Positions 7,942 to 17,099 of a DNA stretch of 64,000 nt are shown one piece after another; position 1 is the stretch's first letter, and every line of letters starts with the position of its first letter. The position numbers and the translations under genes are program-made. The stretch lies in assembly GCA_038561985.1 (NCBI GenBank), contig CP073276.1, positions 2,976,001-3,040,000 of the forward strand, written 5' to 3'. The DNA is from Petrimonas sulfuriphila (lineage in GTDB: Bacteria; Bacteroidota; Bacteroidia; Bacteroidales; Dysgonomonadaceae). The notes beneath the pieces were generated by a model. That model was not told where the DNA came from. It saw only the letters and a list, made by a program, of their open reading frames with translations, and made no database searches.

Positions 7942-9352
7942 CATTACTGTCCGATAAAAACCCATTTTGATTTTATTTCTTTGTAACGGGTTTATTACCA
8001 GAGTTTATTTTCTATATTTTCATCATTTTCAAAAGTAAGCCCCCCTGAAAAGGGTTAGCATCTCCAATTTTTGGTCATCCCGTCGCCAATCTCTCCCCGG
8101 GTTTTCCAAGAATTTCATCAAGTGCAGGTAATTGAACAGGTGTATCCTGCAAAAAGAGACCAAGTTAGAGAACGCCCAGGGTCGATCCAGTCGCTTTTGG
8201 ATGACCGTGAGTAACAAGTTCACGATCAAGACGCAATATATCTGTATTTTTATCGCGTTCTCGTTATCTCCCAAGAAGTACTTGAGCGGGAAATTGCCTT
8301 TCAGCTGCTTGTAAAGCAGTTCGATCTGCCACCTTATTTTATAAATTGCCGCTACCAAGTCGGCACGCATCTCGAACAGGTTAGTGAGGAACTCGAACTC
8401 GCGCTTGAGTTTCCTGTCATAGAAGACAACCTTGCGCAGCCTGAGCTTGCTTTCAACTCCATTCTCCTCCTTGACGGTCACTTCAATGATAGTGTCCTCC
8501 AGCACGCCGCTGTGAATGCACTCGTCAATATGGAGTTCTTCCCGCAGTTTATACACGGCATTATCCTTGATGCGGGTAACGAAGCCGGCACCTTTCTCGC
8601 CAAAGAGTTTGAATGCTTTATAATCGTTGTATCCCTTGTCAAAGACGTAAATAGTATTGTCGCTCGGGGAGAGCTTGTCCAGCAACATGTGGTCATGGGT
8701 GGCGGCGGATGAAAACCAAACCATCTTGGGTGCCGCCTCATCGACATTAATCACGGTGTGCACCTTGATGCCCCCCTTGCGTTTGCCATTGGAGGGAGTT
8801 CTGCCCACGCACTTTAAAATATCTTGGAACAGGCTGATAACCGTGCTTTCAAAGATCTCGATTTGTTTGTTTATCACCTGTTTAAACCGGGTGTCCGAGA
8901 TCACGCGCTCGTACTCCCGGAGCAAATCGTGGTATACACCGGCGAAGAAATCCACGCTCCTGCGCTTGTTCGCGTCCGACAAGGTGCTCCGGTAAGGAAT
9001 ATGCGTCAGCTGGAAATGTCCGGTCTTGCCTGATAACCCGAGCATTGCGCCGGCCACTTCGCGTAGCGAGGAGCATTTGGCGAACACGCAAAACAGCATG
9101 CTGATCAGGTGATCCTTGGCTGTAAAACGCTTCACGTAGTGGTCCGCTTTATGCTTTTGGCTGTTTCGGGAAATTATTCTTGTATCGATCATAGAGATGA
9201 GCTGTCCGAAAACCGACTGTCCGAAAAAATGTGTACTTTTGTTCATTGTAGTCTTGTTTTGTGATGAATACAAAGCTACAATTATTAGTACGACGGGCAA
9301 ACTTAAATTTGCCCTCGTACTTCTTTCAAAAAGTTTTTATCGGACAACAGTG
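7942..9352 (-). mobile_element. IS4-family element with apparent target duplication
   Basis: The ends form a 20-base imperfect inverted repeat (17 of 20 match): CATTACTGTCCGATAAAAAC at 7942-7961, against the complement of 9333-9352. The inner 14 bases (TGTCCGATAAAAAC) are perfect. The flanks carry the same 9 bases, TAATACAAT, at 7933-7941 and 9353-9361, which I read as the target-site duplication. The element is 1411 bp with one intact transposase gene. Both ends and the duplication are intact, which argues for a fairly recent insertion. It landed between the transglutaminase gene and the ligase gene. Confidence 0.8.
8029..9246 (-). CDS. IS4-family transposase
   Basis: About 405 residues from MNKSTHFFGQ. 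The DDE catalytic domain shows NVDEAAPKM, then IYVFDKGYNDYKAF with the second Asp, and the IS4 YREK signature as YKIRWQIELLYKQLKG. The N-terminal SKH-rich part and AKDHLISMLFCVFAKCSSLRE match the usual IS4 DNA-binding region. The gene looks intact and fills the element. An in-frame ATG at 9300 exists, but 9246 fits the family start. Confidence 0.9.
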   Translation of the reverse strand: MNKSTHFFGQSVFGQLISMIDTRIISRNSQKHKADHYVKRFTAKDHLISMLFCVFAKCSSLREVAGAMLGLSGKTGHFQLTHIPYRSTLSDANKRRSVDFFAGVYHDLLREYERVISDTRFKQVINKQIEIFESTVISLFQDILKCVGRTPSNGKRKGGIKVHTVINVDEAAPKMVWFSSAATHDHMLLDKLSPSDNTIYVFDKGYNDYKAFKLFGEKGAGFVTRIKDNAVYKLREELHIDECIHSGVLEDTIIEVTVKEENGVESKLRLRKVVFYDRKLKREFEFLTNLFEMRADLVAAIYKIRWQIELLYKQLKGNFPLKYFLGDNENAIKIQIYCVLIVNLLLTVIQKRLDRPWAFSNLVSFCRIHLFNYLHLMKFLENPGRDWRRDDQKLEMLTLFRGAYF

Positions 9353-9387
9353 TAATACAATTACAATTTACCCTCTTAAAACTATAT

Positions 9388-11367
9388 TCACAGAAAGACC
9401 GTCTTGCCATCTTCTATTACAAAAGGTCTTTCCTGGACTCCCCCCGAATGATTTTTCAGATAAAAAAGACATCCCTCAGGAATATTTTCATATCGCAAAG
9501 AATCCGAAGACGCAATCTGAACCCACATGGAACTCCATCCCGTCCGATCACTCATAAACAGTTCATATATATCTCCTTTTTTGATGTAATTATCGTGATT
9601 CCGCGGTGAATATACGATTTCTGTTATTCTCTGAGGTTGTCCGAGATCCAGACCGGTCCATCCGTCACTTGGGGTGTTATGATCAAAAGATGTTTCGGTT
9701 GAACCGTCAAAAGCATTGGTATATTCATGCGAGCCGTCATTTTGCCAGCTTCCCGGCGTTCCGATAATTTTTCCCCGTAAAAGCAGGGTATCCGAGAGAA
9801 ATTGAATCTCGGCAACATTACAGAAACTCTCTTCAGGTCCTTTATATCGTACATATCTGTATCTGTTTTCGGAAGATAGCGTGACATGATGGAACAAACG
9901 AAACGGCCTGTCCTTGATGATATGGAGCGTATCCGGATTTTTGAAGTTGGGATTGTCCGAACCTTCAAAAACACCTCCTACCATCCGGTCCCTGAAATGG
10001 ATTTCTCCTTCCAGCGAATACTTTGAATATAAAATAAAAGGCTTATCACTGCCACTTTCATAATTTTCGAGCAGATTAATTTTATAAGTCTGGTTATGCA
10101 ATTTGAACGGATCTGTAATAAATACAAATTTATCGTTTTCATAGACCGCAACCCTGAAAATATCCCCAGCATCGATATTTTTGAATGTGACAACTCCCTT
10201 CTTATATGCATCTGTCCAGTCTATCGGAACCCAATTCATTTTTGACAGTATGCATAGATAAAAAACCTTGGTATTCTTCGACTTATCCTTGTATATAAGG
10301 TTCTTGGGAATGGATAAGTCTGTCAAGTGGTTTGAATATAAACCCGTGACATCATAAAATCTATAATTGTATTTGGAGAATTCCCTGGGGACTGCTTTTG
10401 ATTTTCTACTAAGTAGATTAAACCGGGAGGTATTCATAGAAAAGGTTTTGCGGTATACTTTGGGTTTGGCTGTCCTCCGGTTGAGTTCAGTGCCGGAGAT
10501 ATAGGTAATGTCTCCAAAATAATCAATTGCATAATATTCGTTTTTTTTGTTCTTCAATGATACCCATGAATGCCCTACGTTCACATAACTCTTGAGGGGC
10601 ATATAATCCGTAGCACAAGGAATTCCATTTGCCCTTAACAGGAACAGGACAAACTGATTGATGTTATCGCAAGATCCTGTCAGGTATTTGGCGGTAATGG
10701 CATCGAGACTCGGGTAACCACCGGGTTCCGTCATGGTGAATCTTTCCGGACGCATCTTTTTTATGATATTACGCCGTAGTATAATAGCAGCCTCAACCGG
10801 ATCCTCTGTGGTGATACCTTCTGCGAAAGTGCCATATTCTTCCAGGTAGTTTTTTCTCCAGTTCGTCAATTTTTCGTTACCTGTACGATAGGGTAAAATA
10901 TATTCGCAAAAATCGTCGAAAGTCACATTTTTCCCCCATGGTTTTTCAGTCCATACTTTAAAGGCCAGATCAATATTTTCGCATAAAAAGGTAGAGTCGA
11001 TCTCTTTGATATCAAACTTTAATGTTAGGGTTGATGTATCAAAAGGACCATATACACCGTGTAACGAATCGAGGATTTGATCGGGCGTTTTTTTGTCTTC
11101 TCCCAGTAATTTGAAATAGTCTGCATATTTTTCCAACGCTTCTCCTTCATAATAATGATACCCCGGCATATTTTCTATAAGGAAACAAGCGGCCCTGTAT
11201 TTTAGGCTGTCGGCCGGGTCAGTTGAATAACGCTTCAGGACTTTTTCTAATTCGGCCCTGTTGTCTCCTGCCAACAGTAGGGCTTGCTCCAGTTCACTTT
11301 GTTTTTTACCAATGCAACTACAAAGCAGAATAAGAGAAAAGACTGAAAAGCGAATAATATATTTCAT
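9388..11367 (-). CDS. Transglutaminase-like lipoprotein with C-terminal discoidin-type domain
   Basis: 659 residues. The lipobox LILLCSC predicts envelope anchoring. Residues about 20-105 form a helical N-terminal region that is duplicated at 14200-14501. A transglutaminase-like core follows: TGSCDNINQFVLFLLRANG with the Cys, VNVGHSWVSL with the His and YYAIDYFGD with the Asp. After beta-rich middle segments, the C-terminus (about 540-640) resembles an F5/8-type carbohydrate-binding fold (NAFDGSTETSFDH, GWTGLDLGQPQRITEI). It may act on peptides, amides or cross-links in the envelope; the substrate is unknown. It is the only intact copy; two decayed relatives lie just upstream. Confidence 0.75.
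   Translation of the reverse strand: MKYIIRFSVFSLILLCSCIGKKQSELEQALLLAGDNRAELEKVLKRYSTDPADSLKYRAACFLIENMPGYHYYEGEALEKYADYFKLLGEDKKTPDQILDSLHGVYGPFDTSTLTLKFDIKEIDSTFLCENIDLAFKVWTEKPWGKNVTFDDFCEYILPYRTGNEKLTNWRKNYLEEYGTFAEGITTEDPVEAAIILRRNIIKKMRPERFTMTEPGGYPSLDAITAKYLTGSCDNINQFVLFLLRANGIPCATDYMPLKSYVNVGHSWVSLKNKKNEYYAIDYFGDITYISGTELNRRTAKPKVYRKTFSMNTSRFNLLSRKSKAVPREFSKYNYRFYDVTGLYSNHLTDLSIPKNLIYKDKSKNTKVFYLCILSKMNWVPIDWTDAYKKGVVTFKNIDAGDIFRVAVYENDKFVFITDPFKLHNQTYKINLLENYESGSDKPFILYSKYSLEGEIHFRDRMVGGVFEGSDNPNFKNPDTLHIIKDRPFRLFHHVTLSSENRYRYVRYKGPEESFCNVAEIQFLSDTLLLRGKIIGTPGSWQNDGSHEYTNAFDGSTETSFDHNTPSDGWTGLDLGQPQRITEIVYSPRNHDNYIKKGDIYELFMSDRTGWSSMWVQIASSDSLRYENIPEGCLFYLKNHSGGVQERPFVIEDGKTVFL
11057..11214. 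repeat. 158-bp exact direct repeat, copy A (partner 14200-14357)
   Basis: I read 158 identical bases here and at 14200-14357 (offset 3143). Homology continues at a lower level for roughly another 100 bases to the start region of both reading frames. The repeat begins exactly where the 14.2-kb relic jumps from N-terminal to C-terminal coding sequence. Outside it, the copies differ clearly. Perfect identity next to diverged flanks suggests gene conversion or a recent recombination. Confidence 0.85.
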
Positions 11368-11379
11368 TTGTTATCAGAA

Positions 11380-11487
11380 TTATTTTAGTACCCTAATTAC
11401 TTCATTATTCTTATAAATGAGAAGTCTGTCCCCCTGACCTGTCATGGATATTATGGCAAACAAGTACCGTATTCGTAAGATACGCAT
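11380..11487 (-). pseudogene. C-terminal relic of a second transglutaminase-like gene
   Basis: A short minus-strand frame ends with GDRLLIYKNNEVIRVLK and a stop at 11380-11382. This resembles the C-terminus of the 14-kb relic (GARLFVYRENEVLWY) and, more loosely, that of the intact gene (ERPFVIEDGKTVFL). No full gene can be read upstream of it. Up to 11633 another frame gives KPISMAVSKNSRMKFVD-like text broken by a stop. I read 11380-11633 as decayed remains of a gene of this family, without a usable start. Confidence 0.45.
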
Positions 11488-11633
11488 CGTATATATTTCG
11501 GGTGCAATATGAATCAACGAATTTCATTCTTGAATTTTTGCTTACGGCCATCGAAATAGGTTTCACTCCATCATCTTCAGGCTAGAAATTTGTTGTTTCT
11601 CCATGAAATTCCAGATTTATAATTGTTTGATTT

Positions 11634-12251
11634 TCAAATTTCCATATAACGTTCTTTGATGGTTTTCAGATACTCTTTTGTTAATTCAGGGCTTGTTTTA
11701 TCAGTTATAAACAATTGTTTTACACATAAGTCTTTATCAAGGATAAAAAAGTATGGCATCGCTACTATTTCATACAAAAGAAAATCATCTTTTTGTTGAA
11801 AACTTATTACTTTCTTACCGTAATAATCGTCTTTAAATCGTTGTTCAATATCAGCAATACATATAATGTTTGGATTGGATTCAAAATCAGGAAAGATCTC
11901 CTTAACATCAGCAAATACTCCTTCGACACATGGTCGGCACATATTCTGATTCAAGCCTAGTACCAATTTTGGCTGATTTGTAATAAAATGGACAGGGATA
12001 AGCTCACTCTTATCCGAGCCTGAATAAATATATGAGTTACCTATGCTGTATTGTTCATATTTGAATCTGGTGACGGTTATTTCCTTGGATGCTTTAAACA
12101 TGAATTCAACGTTCTCCAAGTGTTCTAACCTGTGCTTTGTACTATTTAGCTCATATTTATGCATTTGGAGCAAAAATAGTAACCCGATATTAAATAGCAG
12201 AAAACATACTGCAATACATATTAAAACTATTTGTGTTGATTTATATTTCAT
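11634..12251 (-). CDS. Membrane-anchored thioredoxin-fold protein
   Basis: 205 residues. One N-terminal hydrophobic helix (about 8-28) is followed by a likely coiled stretch (KYELNSTKHRLEHLE) and a thioredoxin-like domain. The redox motif is NQNMCRPCVEG (CxxC), and the later cis-Pro region reads IVAMPYFFILDK. It would sit on the periplasmic side of the inner membrane. Its neighbours encode cysteine-rich secreted proteins, so a disulfide role is plausible but not shown. The gene follows the propeller gene at 12335 with an 83-base gap. Confidence 0.65.
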   Translation of the reverse strand: MKYKSTQIVLICIAVCFLLFNIGLLFLLQMHKYELNSTKHRLEHLENVEFMFKASKEITVTRFKYEQYSIGNSYIYSGSDKSELIPVHFITNQPKLVLGLNQNMCRPCVEGVFADVKEIFPDFESNPNIICIADIEQRFKDDYYGKKVISFQQKDDFLLYEIVAMPYFFILDKDLCVKQLFITDKTSPELTKEYLKTIKERYMEI

Positions 12252-12334
12252 ACGATTATATTATTTTTTTACATCAAGGTGTATGGAACTCACTATAATC
12301 ATATTCTTGGGTGAAAATGGTTTACATGCTCGTT

Positions 12335-13465
12335 TCATTTGAACCAGTATTTAATTAATATTGGATTTTCTTCCATTTCGGACTGCAATAATTCATCAAA
12401 AACTTCTTTTTGTCTGTCATCCAGCATTTCTTTTGTAATACGTTTTTCTAAATCAATCCACTGGGAAGGCATCAAAACGTATTTGTCCGTAACAATTATT
12501 TCTTCCCCACGATACGAATTAAACTGTACATTTTCGGTAAAATCAAGGATATATTTTGATTCTCCGGTGGATTTGTCATATATTATATTTGCCTTGTGAT
12601 CCAGATCATTCCTTGAAAGCGAAACAAATACATATTTACTGTTGTGTCTCACAGAGTGTATCAGGTAAGGAAATTGATCAAACAGTTCTTCTACACATCT
12701 ATATAAGGAATAATCTGCTTCTTTCGAGAAAACGGCAGTCGTGCCTTCCCGGGTATATGTTCCAAAATCGAATCGAAAAGCAACTTCAAGCTGTTCCTTT
12801 CCCATTTTGTAAACTACAGGATGGATAGGCCGAAAAAAGAACCAGTCACCCTGGTACTGGTAAGGATTATTTGAGAAACTACCAAGACGCGTGTTTTCTT
12901 CAAATTCTTCATGTAACAACTTTTGCTCATCAAGGTTGAAATAAATAATTTTTCTAGGTTCAAACATCGTATGAAATACATGTGTGTGGCTATTTACAGC
13001 AGCAAGAGTGTGTACCGCCCGAAAACCGGGGAAGGTAATCTGTTTTGTTTCGATATGGTTGCCCGATAAATCATAAATATGCACCTTGCCATAAGGTTCA
13101 AGTATTTCAAGGTTGCCTGAAAAAGGGTTGATATTGAAATCCTGGATAAATACATATTCTCCGGCACCTTGCCCCTTTTTTCCTATTTTAAAAAGGAATT
13201 TTCCCGTTTTATCAAACACAAAAATAATACATTGATTTTTATCCAACGTATAATATTTATCTTGGTGAACAATCATTTTCGAGATACCTACAATAAGAGC
13301 ATCAGGCGAAGTTTCCAATGGAATTAATTCAATGGAACGAAAGTAATTGAAAAGAGAAACTTTCTCCGGTCGATCCATATCGACGAAAATAGCACCCTCA
13401 ATTTGTGCTTTTTGTTTACACATTGTGAAACATATCACAATCAGTAGCATAAATACTTTCTTCAT
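12335..13465 (-). CDS. 6-bladed beta-propeller protein, secreted
   Basis: 376 residues. The signal region MKKVFMLLIVICFTMC ends in a Cys that could be a lipobox. The mature part shows propeller strands and the family element IGKKGQGAGEYVFIQDFNI, followed by repeated blades (EILEPYGKVHIYDLSG). It matches the Bacteroidetes 6-bladed propeller family, which usually lies next to NVEALA proteins and has no known function. It follows the Cys-rich NVEALA gene with a strong hairpin in the 68-base gap. Confidence 0.75.
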   Translation of the reverse strand: MKKVFMLLIVICFTMCKQKAQIEGAIFVDMDRPEKVSLFNYFRSIELIPLETSPDALIVGISKMIVHQDKYYTLDKNQCIIFVFDKTGKFLFKIGKKGQGAGEYVFIQDFNINPFSGNLEILEPYGKVHIYDLSGNHIETKQITFPGFRAVHTLAAVNSHTHVFHTMFEPRKIIYFNLDEQKLLHEEFEENTRLGSFSNNPYQYQGDWFFFRPIHPVVYKMGKEQLEVAFRFDFGTYTREGTTAVFSKEADYSLYRCVEELFDQFPYLIHSVRHNSKYVFVSLSRNDLDHKANIIYDKSTGESKYILDFTENVQFNSYRGEEIIVTDKYVLMPSQWIDLEKRITKEMLDDRQKEVFDELLQSEMEENPILIKYWFK

Positions 13466-13489
13466 TTTTTAATTTATTAAAAATTCTAA

Positions 13490-13523
13490 AAAGATGTCCG
13501 GCGGTTTTGAACCGGACATCTTT
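13490..13523 (-). terminator. Strong hairpin between NVEALA gene and propeller gene
   Basis: A perfect 12-bp stem: AAAGATGTCCGG (13490-13501) with CCGGACATCTTT (13512-13523), and a 10-base loop. On the minus strand the stem is followed by TTTTTAGAATTTTTAA. This looks like an intrinsic terminator or attenuator placed directly after the NVEALA stop codon. Some read-through must reach the propeller gene unless that gene has its own promoter, and I see no clear one. Confidence 0.65.
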
Positions 13524-13533
13524 AGCATTGCTG

Positions 13534-13836
13534 TTATAATGGACAAATAGATAATGGATTCCCATTTGGGCTACATGGACAAAGCAAATTACCTGTGAAA
13601 TCATGACACTCCTTTCCATGACAACTGCCATAGTCGCATGTTATAGTAGGTGAACATCGACAGGCGTCAACTTGCTCACCACAAACCGAACAATAAAGGG
13701 TTTCTCCTCTTGCTAGAGCCTCTATACTTGTCAAAGACAAATAAATATTAGAGTTGCTATTGAATGCGAGATTCACATTTACAGCAGCTAAGACAACCAG
13801 TGCTATCGCACAGATAAAAAATAATTTCTTTTTCAT
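13534..13836 (-). CDS. NVEALA-like cysteine-rich secreted small protein
   Basis: 100 residues from MKKKLFFICAIALVVLAA. A signal peptide or helix is followed by SIEALARGE, a variant of the NVEALA motif at about residue 37. The last 55 residues contain ten cysteines in close spacing, starting CSVCGEQVDACRC and ending near PLSICPL. So many cysteines in a secreted short protein suggest either disulfides or metal binding. The upstream frame to 13866 adds ten residues without a better start. It is the first gene downstream of operator copy 2 (about 147 bases). Confidence 0.7.
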   Translation of the reverse strand: MKKKLFFICAIALVVLAAVNVNLAFNSNSNIYLSLTSIEALARGETLYCSVCGEQVDACRCSPTITCDYGSCHGKECHDFTGNLLCPCSPNGNPLSICPL

Positions 13837-13982
13837 AATATTTTCCCTAATACGTGTCGGGCGCAACTTTTAATGAAATAGTTTTAACCTTACCTTATTT
13901 TGTTCTTTAGTTTTCATCAATTGTTTTTGTCATTATCGTGAACATAAAGATGCCGAAACTGATCATTATAACCAATTTTTAT

Positions 13983-14002
13983 AACTCATTTATAACTCAT
14001 TT
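13983..14002 (-). promoter_or_regulatory. Operator copy 2: 11-bp-phased direct repeat
   Basis: AACTCATTT starts at 13983 and again at 13994, 11 bases apart, with the same flanking T-run as copy 1. It lies 147 bases upstream of the Cys-rich NVEALA-like gene on the minus strand. The sequence TTTCGGCATCTTTATG downstream on the minus strand aligns with TTTTGGCATCTTACATG of copy 1, so the conservation extends into the presumed promoter or leader. It begins only 29 bases beyond the stop of the relic at 14032. Confidence 0.65.
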
Positions 14003-14031
14003 TTTATAATTTATCCATAATCAGGATTGTT

Positions 14032-14501
14032 TTAATACCACAACACTTCGTTCTCCCGGTAAACAAAAAGTCTGGCTCCGGGAGAGTTATTGAAATTTTG
14101 ATGTTTTAACAGGAACAGGGCGCTTTTCGGTACTTTTTTAAATATAACATGCTTGCCCGATCCGCTGTTTGTTCTATACTGGTGTTGTTCCATTTATTTC
14201 CGTGTAACGAATCGAGGATTTGATCGGGCGTTTTTTTGTCTTCTCCCAGTAATTTGAAATAGTCTGCATATTTTTCCAACGCTTCTCCTTCATAATAATG
14301 ATACCCCGGCATATTTTCTATAAGGAAACAAGCGGCCCTGTATTTTAGGCTGTCGGCGGGATCAATGGAATAACGCTTCAGGACTTTTTCCAATTCGGCT
14401 CTGTTGTCTCTTGCAAAAAGTAAGGCCTGTTGCAACTCGCTTGGCCCTTTTACAGTGCAACTGCAAATTAAAATAAGGAAAATACATCTAATAAAATTCA
14501 T
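14032..14501 (-). pseudogene. Transglutaminase-like lipoprotein relic with large internal deletion
   Basis: The N-terminal part (lipobox LILICSC, then about 95 residues nearly identical to the 9388-11367 protein) ends at DSLHG. The next bases encode the C-terminus of the same family in another frame: SGKHVIFKKVPKSALFLLKH, then GARLFVYRENEVLWY and a stop at 14032-14034. The open frame itself reads on to 14106 with an unrelated tail. About 500 residues are missing from the middle. This is a deletion plus frameshift, not a short gene. Confidence 0.8.
14200..14357. repeat. 158-bp exact direct repeat, copy B (partner 11057-11214)
   Basis: This is the partner of the repeat at 11057-11214. It forms the coding part of the relic just before the deletion junction near 14200. 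Recombination between the two copies would delete or invert no essential part of the intact gene, but would remove the 3143 bases that hold the Cys-rich NVEALA gene, its propeller and the thioredoxin gene. Confidence 0.85.
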
Positions 14502-14657
14502 AATTATTAGTTCTTTTGTGAGGTTGCATGGAATATGTATCAGATAATACGAGTTTGAATATTTTATGTTGATCCAGCCAATCTACCCAAATAGTATTTA
14601 GTGTTTGTAAATGCCGTAAACGATTATAGGGGCATAATATTGAATGCTTGCTGTTTA

Positions 14658-15773
14658 CTATTTCTCTTTATAGAAAATTAAAACAGGGTTTAGTTCTTTA
14701 TCATGTGTGTCATCCATTTTTTCAGTATGTTTTTTTTGTATATCTGAATTTTCTAAACTATTGAAATCCACAATAAACATTATTTGCTGATCATCTGCAT
14801 CATGAGGAAAATAACTCATATCAGAAATACCATTTTTTAAGTCTCTGGCGTACTGACACCATTTTGCTTCATTATTTGTTTTATCTAATCTGATAAAATC
14901 ATGAACATTTGACTTAAAATAGATAAATCTGTTTGTTTCTCTTATCGAAGAAAAACCATAACATATTTGTTTTTCATTTATTTCGTTGACAAGTTTTCTC
15001 GGTTCCGTATACTGTTTTTCAAGTATAGCATCAGTAATGCCAAAGTTATCACAATTAATCTGATAAGTAACTGTTTCGTCTAAGTTTAATAAGGAATTTC
15101 CGAGAGGGACAACATACCAAATAGATTTGCTTTTAACGATAGGTACTCCTCTTTGTCTGAGAATAAAATCTGCTGTTTTACCAATGAATTTATTATTTAT
15201 ATATTTACTATTATTAAGATCAAAACTCCTAATAATGCTTTTATCTTTAGTATTCAATGGATTGTAAAAAAATAAAATATTATTATTATATATTATTTTC
15301 TCATAGAGATTGTTGGTATCAATGTTGTCTGTTTTGGAGATAAATGTTCCGTCTAAACTATAAATGAATAAGCTGAAATTATCGGTATATAGAATAATAT
15401 CGTCTCTATCGTAGTCAATGGCTATGTCGATAATATGATTATATTCGCCTGGACCTGCCCCTCTATTGCGTATTTTATTTAAAAATTTACCTTTCATGTC
15501 AAAAAATAAGACTTCTTCCCTGTCATTTAAAATGATGATTGTATCTTTATGTATGATTAACCGTCTAATACTTTTGATCAAAGACGAGTCTATTGTTTCC
15601 AGGTATATAATATCAGATAATTGAAGATGGTCAGATATTAACTCCTGATTATGACCAGAAGGAAGGTTGATAATAATATTATTCGTATTCTCTTGAGTAC
15701 TACTTGCACATCTGGGAGACGTAAGAGAAAATAACGCAACGCACCCTGCAATATAAAAATACTTTGTATTCAT
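14658..15773 (-). CDS. 6-bladed beta-propeller protein, secreted
   Basis: 371 residues. The signal peptide ends near SLTSPRCASS, possibly a lipobox. The family element RNRGAGPGEYNHIIDIAI is clear, followed by blade repeats (YSLDGTFISKTDN). The gene is very AT-rich. The 14502-14657 gap downstream shows no gene. The gene follows the 15900 propeller after a 126-base gap on the same strand, so two propellers are in series after one NVEALA gene. No function is known for the family; a ligand-binding or sensing lipoprotein is a reasonable guess. Confidence 0.7.
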   Translation of the reverse strand: MNTKYFYIAGCVALFSLTSPRCASSTQENTNNIIINLPSGHNQELISDHLQLSDIIYLETIDSSLIKSIRRLIIHKDTIIILNDREEVLFFDMKGKFLNKIRNRGAGPGEYNHIIDIAIDYDRDDIILYTDNFSLFIYSLDGTFISKTDNIDTNNLYEKIIYNNNILFFYNPLNTKDKSIIRSFDLNNSKYINNKFIGKTADFILRQRGVPIVKSKSIWYVVPLGNSLLNLDETVTYQINCDNFGITDAILEKQYTEPRKLVNEINEKQICYGFSSIRETNRFIYFKSNVHDFIRLDKTNNEAKWCQYARDLKNGISDMSYFPHDADDQQIMFIVDFNSLENSDIQKKHTEKMDDTHDKELNPVLIFYKEK

Positions 15774-15899
15774 AAGTTCTGTAGATTTTATAATTGTATA
15801 ATTTTGCCCTTTCCTATTCCAATCATTAAAGAGAGAGAATTTTAATTTGTCCCATTCGGAAATTTTATATCCAATGTTTATGAATTTAAATCTTGAAAG

Positions 15900-17078
15900 T
15901 TAATTAAGGGTGTACATCACTAAGAAAGGATTTCCGTCTTCCCTGATTGTCTTGAATCTTTTTCTCAAATGATCAATTTGGAGCGGATATTTTTCTTCAA
16001 AGTTGTTGTATTGGTCTTTTCCATCCCAAAATCTTTTAATCTCGGCCGCATCAATTATTGTATAAATAGTCTTTTCATCGAATCCAATGATATTACCAAA
16101 AGAGAAAAAATATTTTCCTTCATAAGGATCTAATGTCACAATATTTGCTTGTTTATTATTTTTATTATAAACACCTAATAGATATTGTCCTTTATGTAAT
16201 AATTTTACAATAAGGTAATTCTCCGTTTCCTGAAAGTTATAAAAACGATATATATATTCATTTTTCAATTCAAATAACCTTTTTTCATTAACCACATCGG
16301 TTTCATTTATCTTCGGTAATGACAGCTTGCCAAAATTGAAATTATATTTTGTTGTCATTTTGTTGTTTTCGACCAAATAGATATTGTAATTCCTAGGAGT
16401 AATATAGTAGTACATATTTCTATAAACGGAAAAAACTGCACCGTCTGTGGAATATTGGCCTTCCCATATTTTATCTATTTCAAAATAATGATCTACGGTT
16501 TTTAAATTTTCGTTTAATAACCATAAATTGTATGGTTTTGTCCTGTCTTCACTATAATTACCCATATAAGCCAAATATCCTTCGTCCATTTTTCTCATGG
16601 ATGTGAAAGATTTCGGATTTTTTTCTATTGCCCGCAATTCTTCCCCTCTCAAGTCATATTTAAATAATTTTTTATCTACCCTGCTTACAATATTGAAGGA
16701 AGAATCCGCCGGATCGACAAACATATCTGTCAATTGGATATATTCTCTTGGGCCATTTCCATAATTGGAGATAGAATGAATCAAATCACCGTCAAGATTA
16801 AATATATAAATACTCATATTTTGGGTCTTATCCATCAGGTAGATGATCGTGTCGAATTTAATCACTTCATCGATATTACCAATGATGACTTCCTCACAAT
16901 CAAGGTTTATTATCTCGACATCTTTTATTAAACCTATATCGTGAATACTTTTTAGCTCTCTTTGAATATCAAACTTGATAGATGTGGTTTCTTCAGGATC
17001 ATTCTTTATTGATTTATTTTTACAGCCATATGGCAGAAAAAAAACGATCATTATCAAATAAAAAATATTTTTATTCAT
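15900..17078 (-). CDS. 6-bladed beta-propeller lipoprotein
   Basis: 392 residues. The signal MNKNIFYLIMIVFFLPYGC ends in a lipobox Cys. The family element ISNYGNGPREYIQLTDMFV is followed by blade-like repeats (DKKLFKYDLRGEELRAI). It lies 57 bases downstream of the 17136 NVEALA gene, with a hairpin between them. This is the same gene order as at 4767/3481, 13534/12335 and 19489/18437. The codons are strongly AT-rich, unlike the efflux operon to the right. Confidence 0.75.
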   Translation of the reverse strand: MNKNIFYLIMIVFFLPYGCKNKSIKNDPEETTSIKFDIQRELKSIHDIGLIKDVEIINLDCEEVIIGNIDEVIKFDTIIYLMDKTQNMSIYIFNLDGDLIHSISNYGNGPREYIQLTDMFVDPADSSFNIVSRVDKKLFKYDLRGEELRAIEKNPKSFTSMRKMDEGYLAYMGNYSEDRTKPYNLWLLNENLKTVDHYFEIDKIWEGQYSTDGAVFSVYRNMYYYITPRNYNIYLVENNKMTTKYNFNFGKLSLPKINETDVVNEKRLFELKNEYIYRFYNFQETENYLIVKLLHKGQYLLGVYNKNNKQANIVTLDPYEGKYFFSFGNIIGFDEKTIYTIIDAAEIKRFWDGKDQYNNFEEKYPLQIDHLRKRFKTIREDGNPFLVMYTLN

Positions 17079-17099
17079 ATCGTAATATTTATTTGTTAA

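Noticed and set aside
14106-14501. A 131-codon open frame that could be a short lipoprotein gene
   Set aside because: Its C-terminal 30 residues are out-of-frame sequence of a transglutaminase-like C-terminus. The true frame runs on to 14032, so it is a deletion relic.
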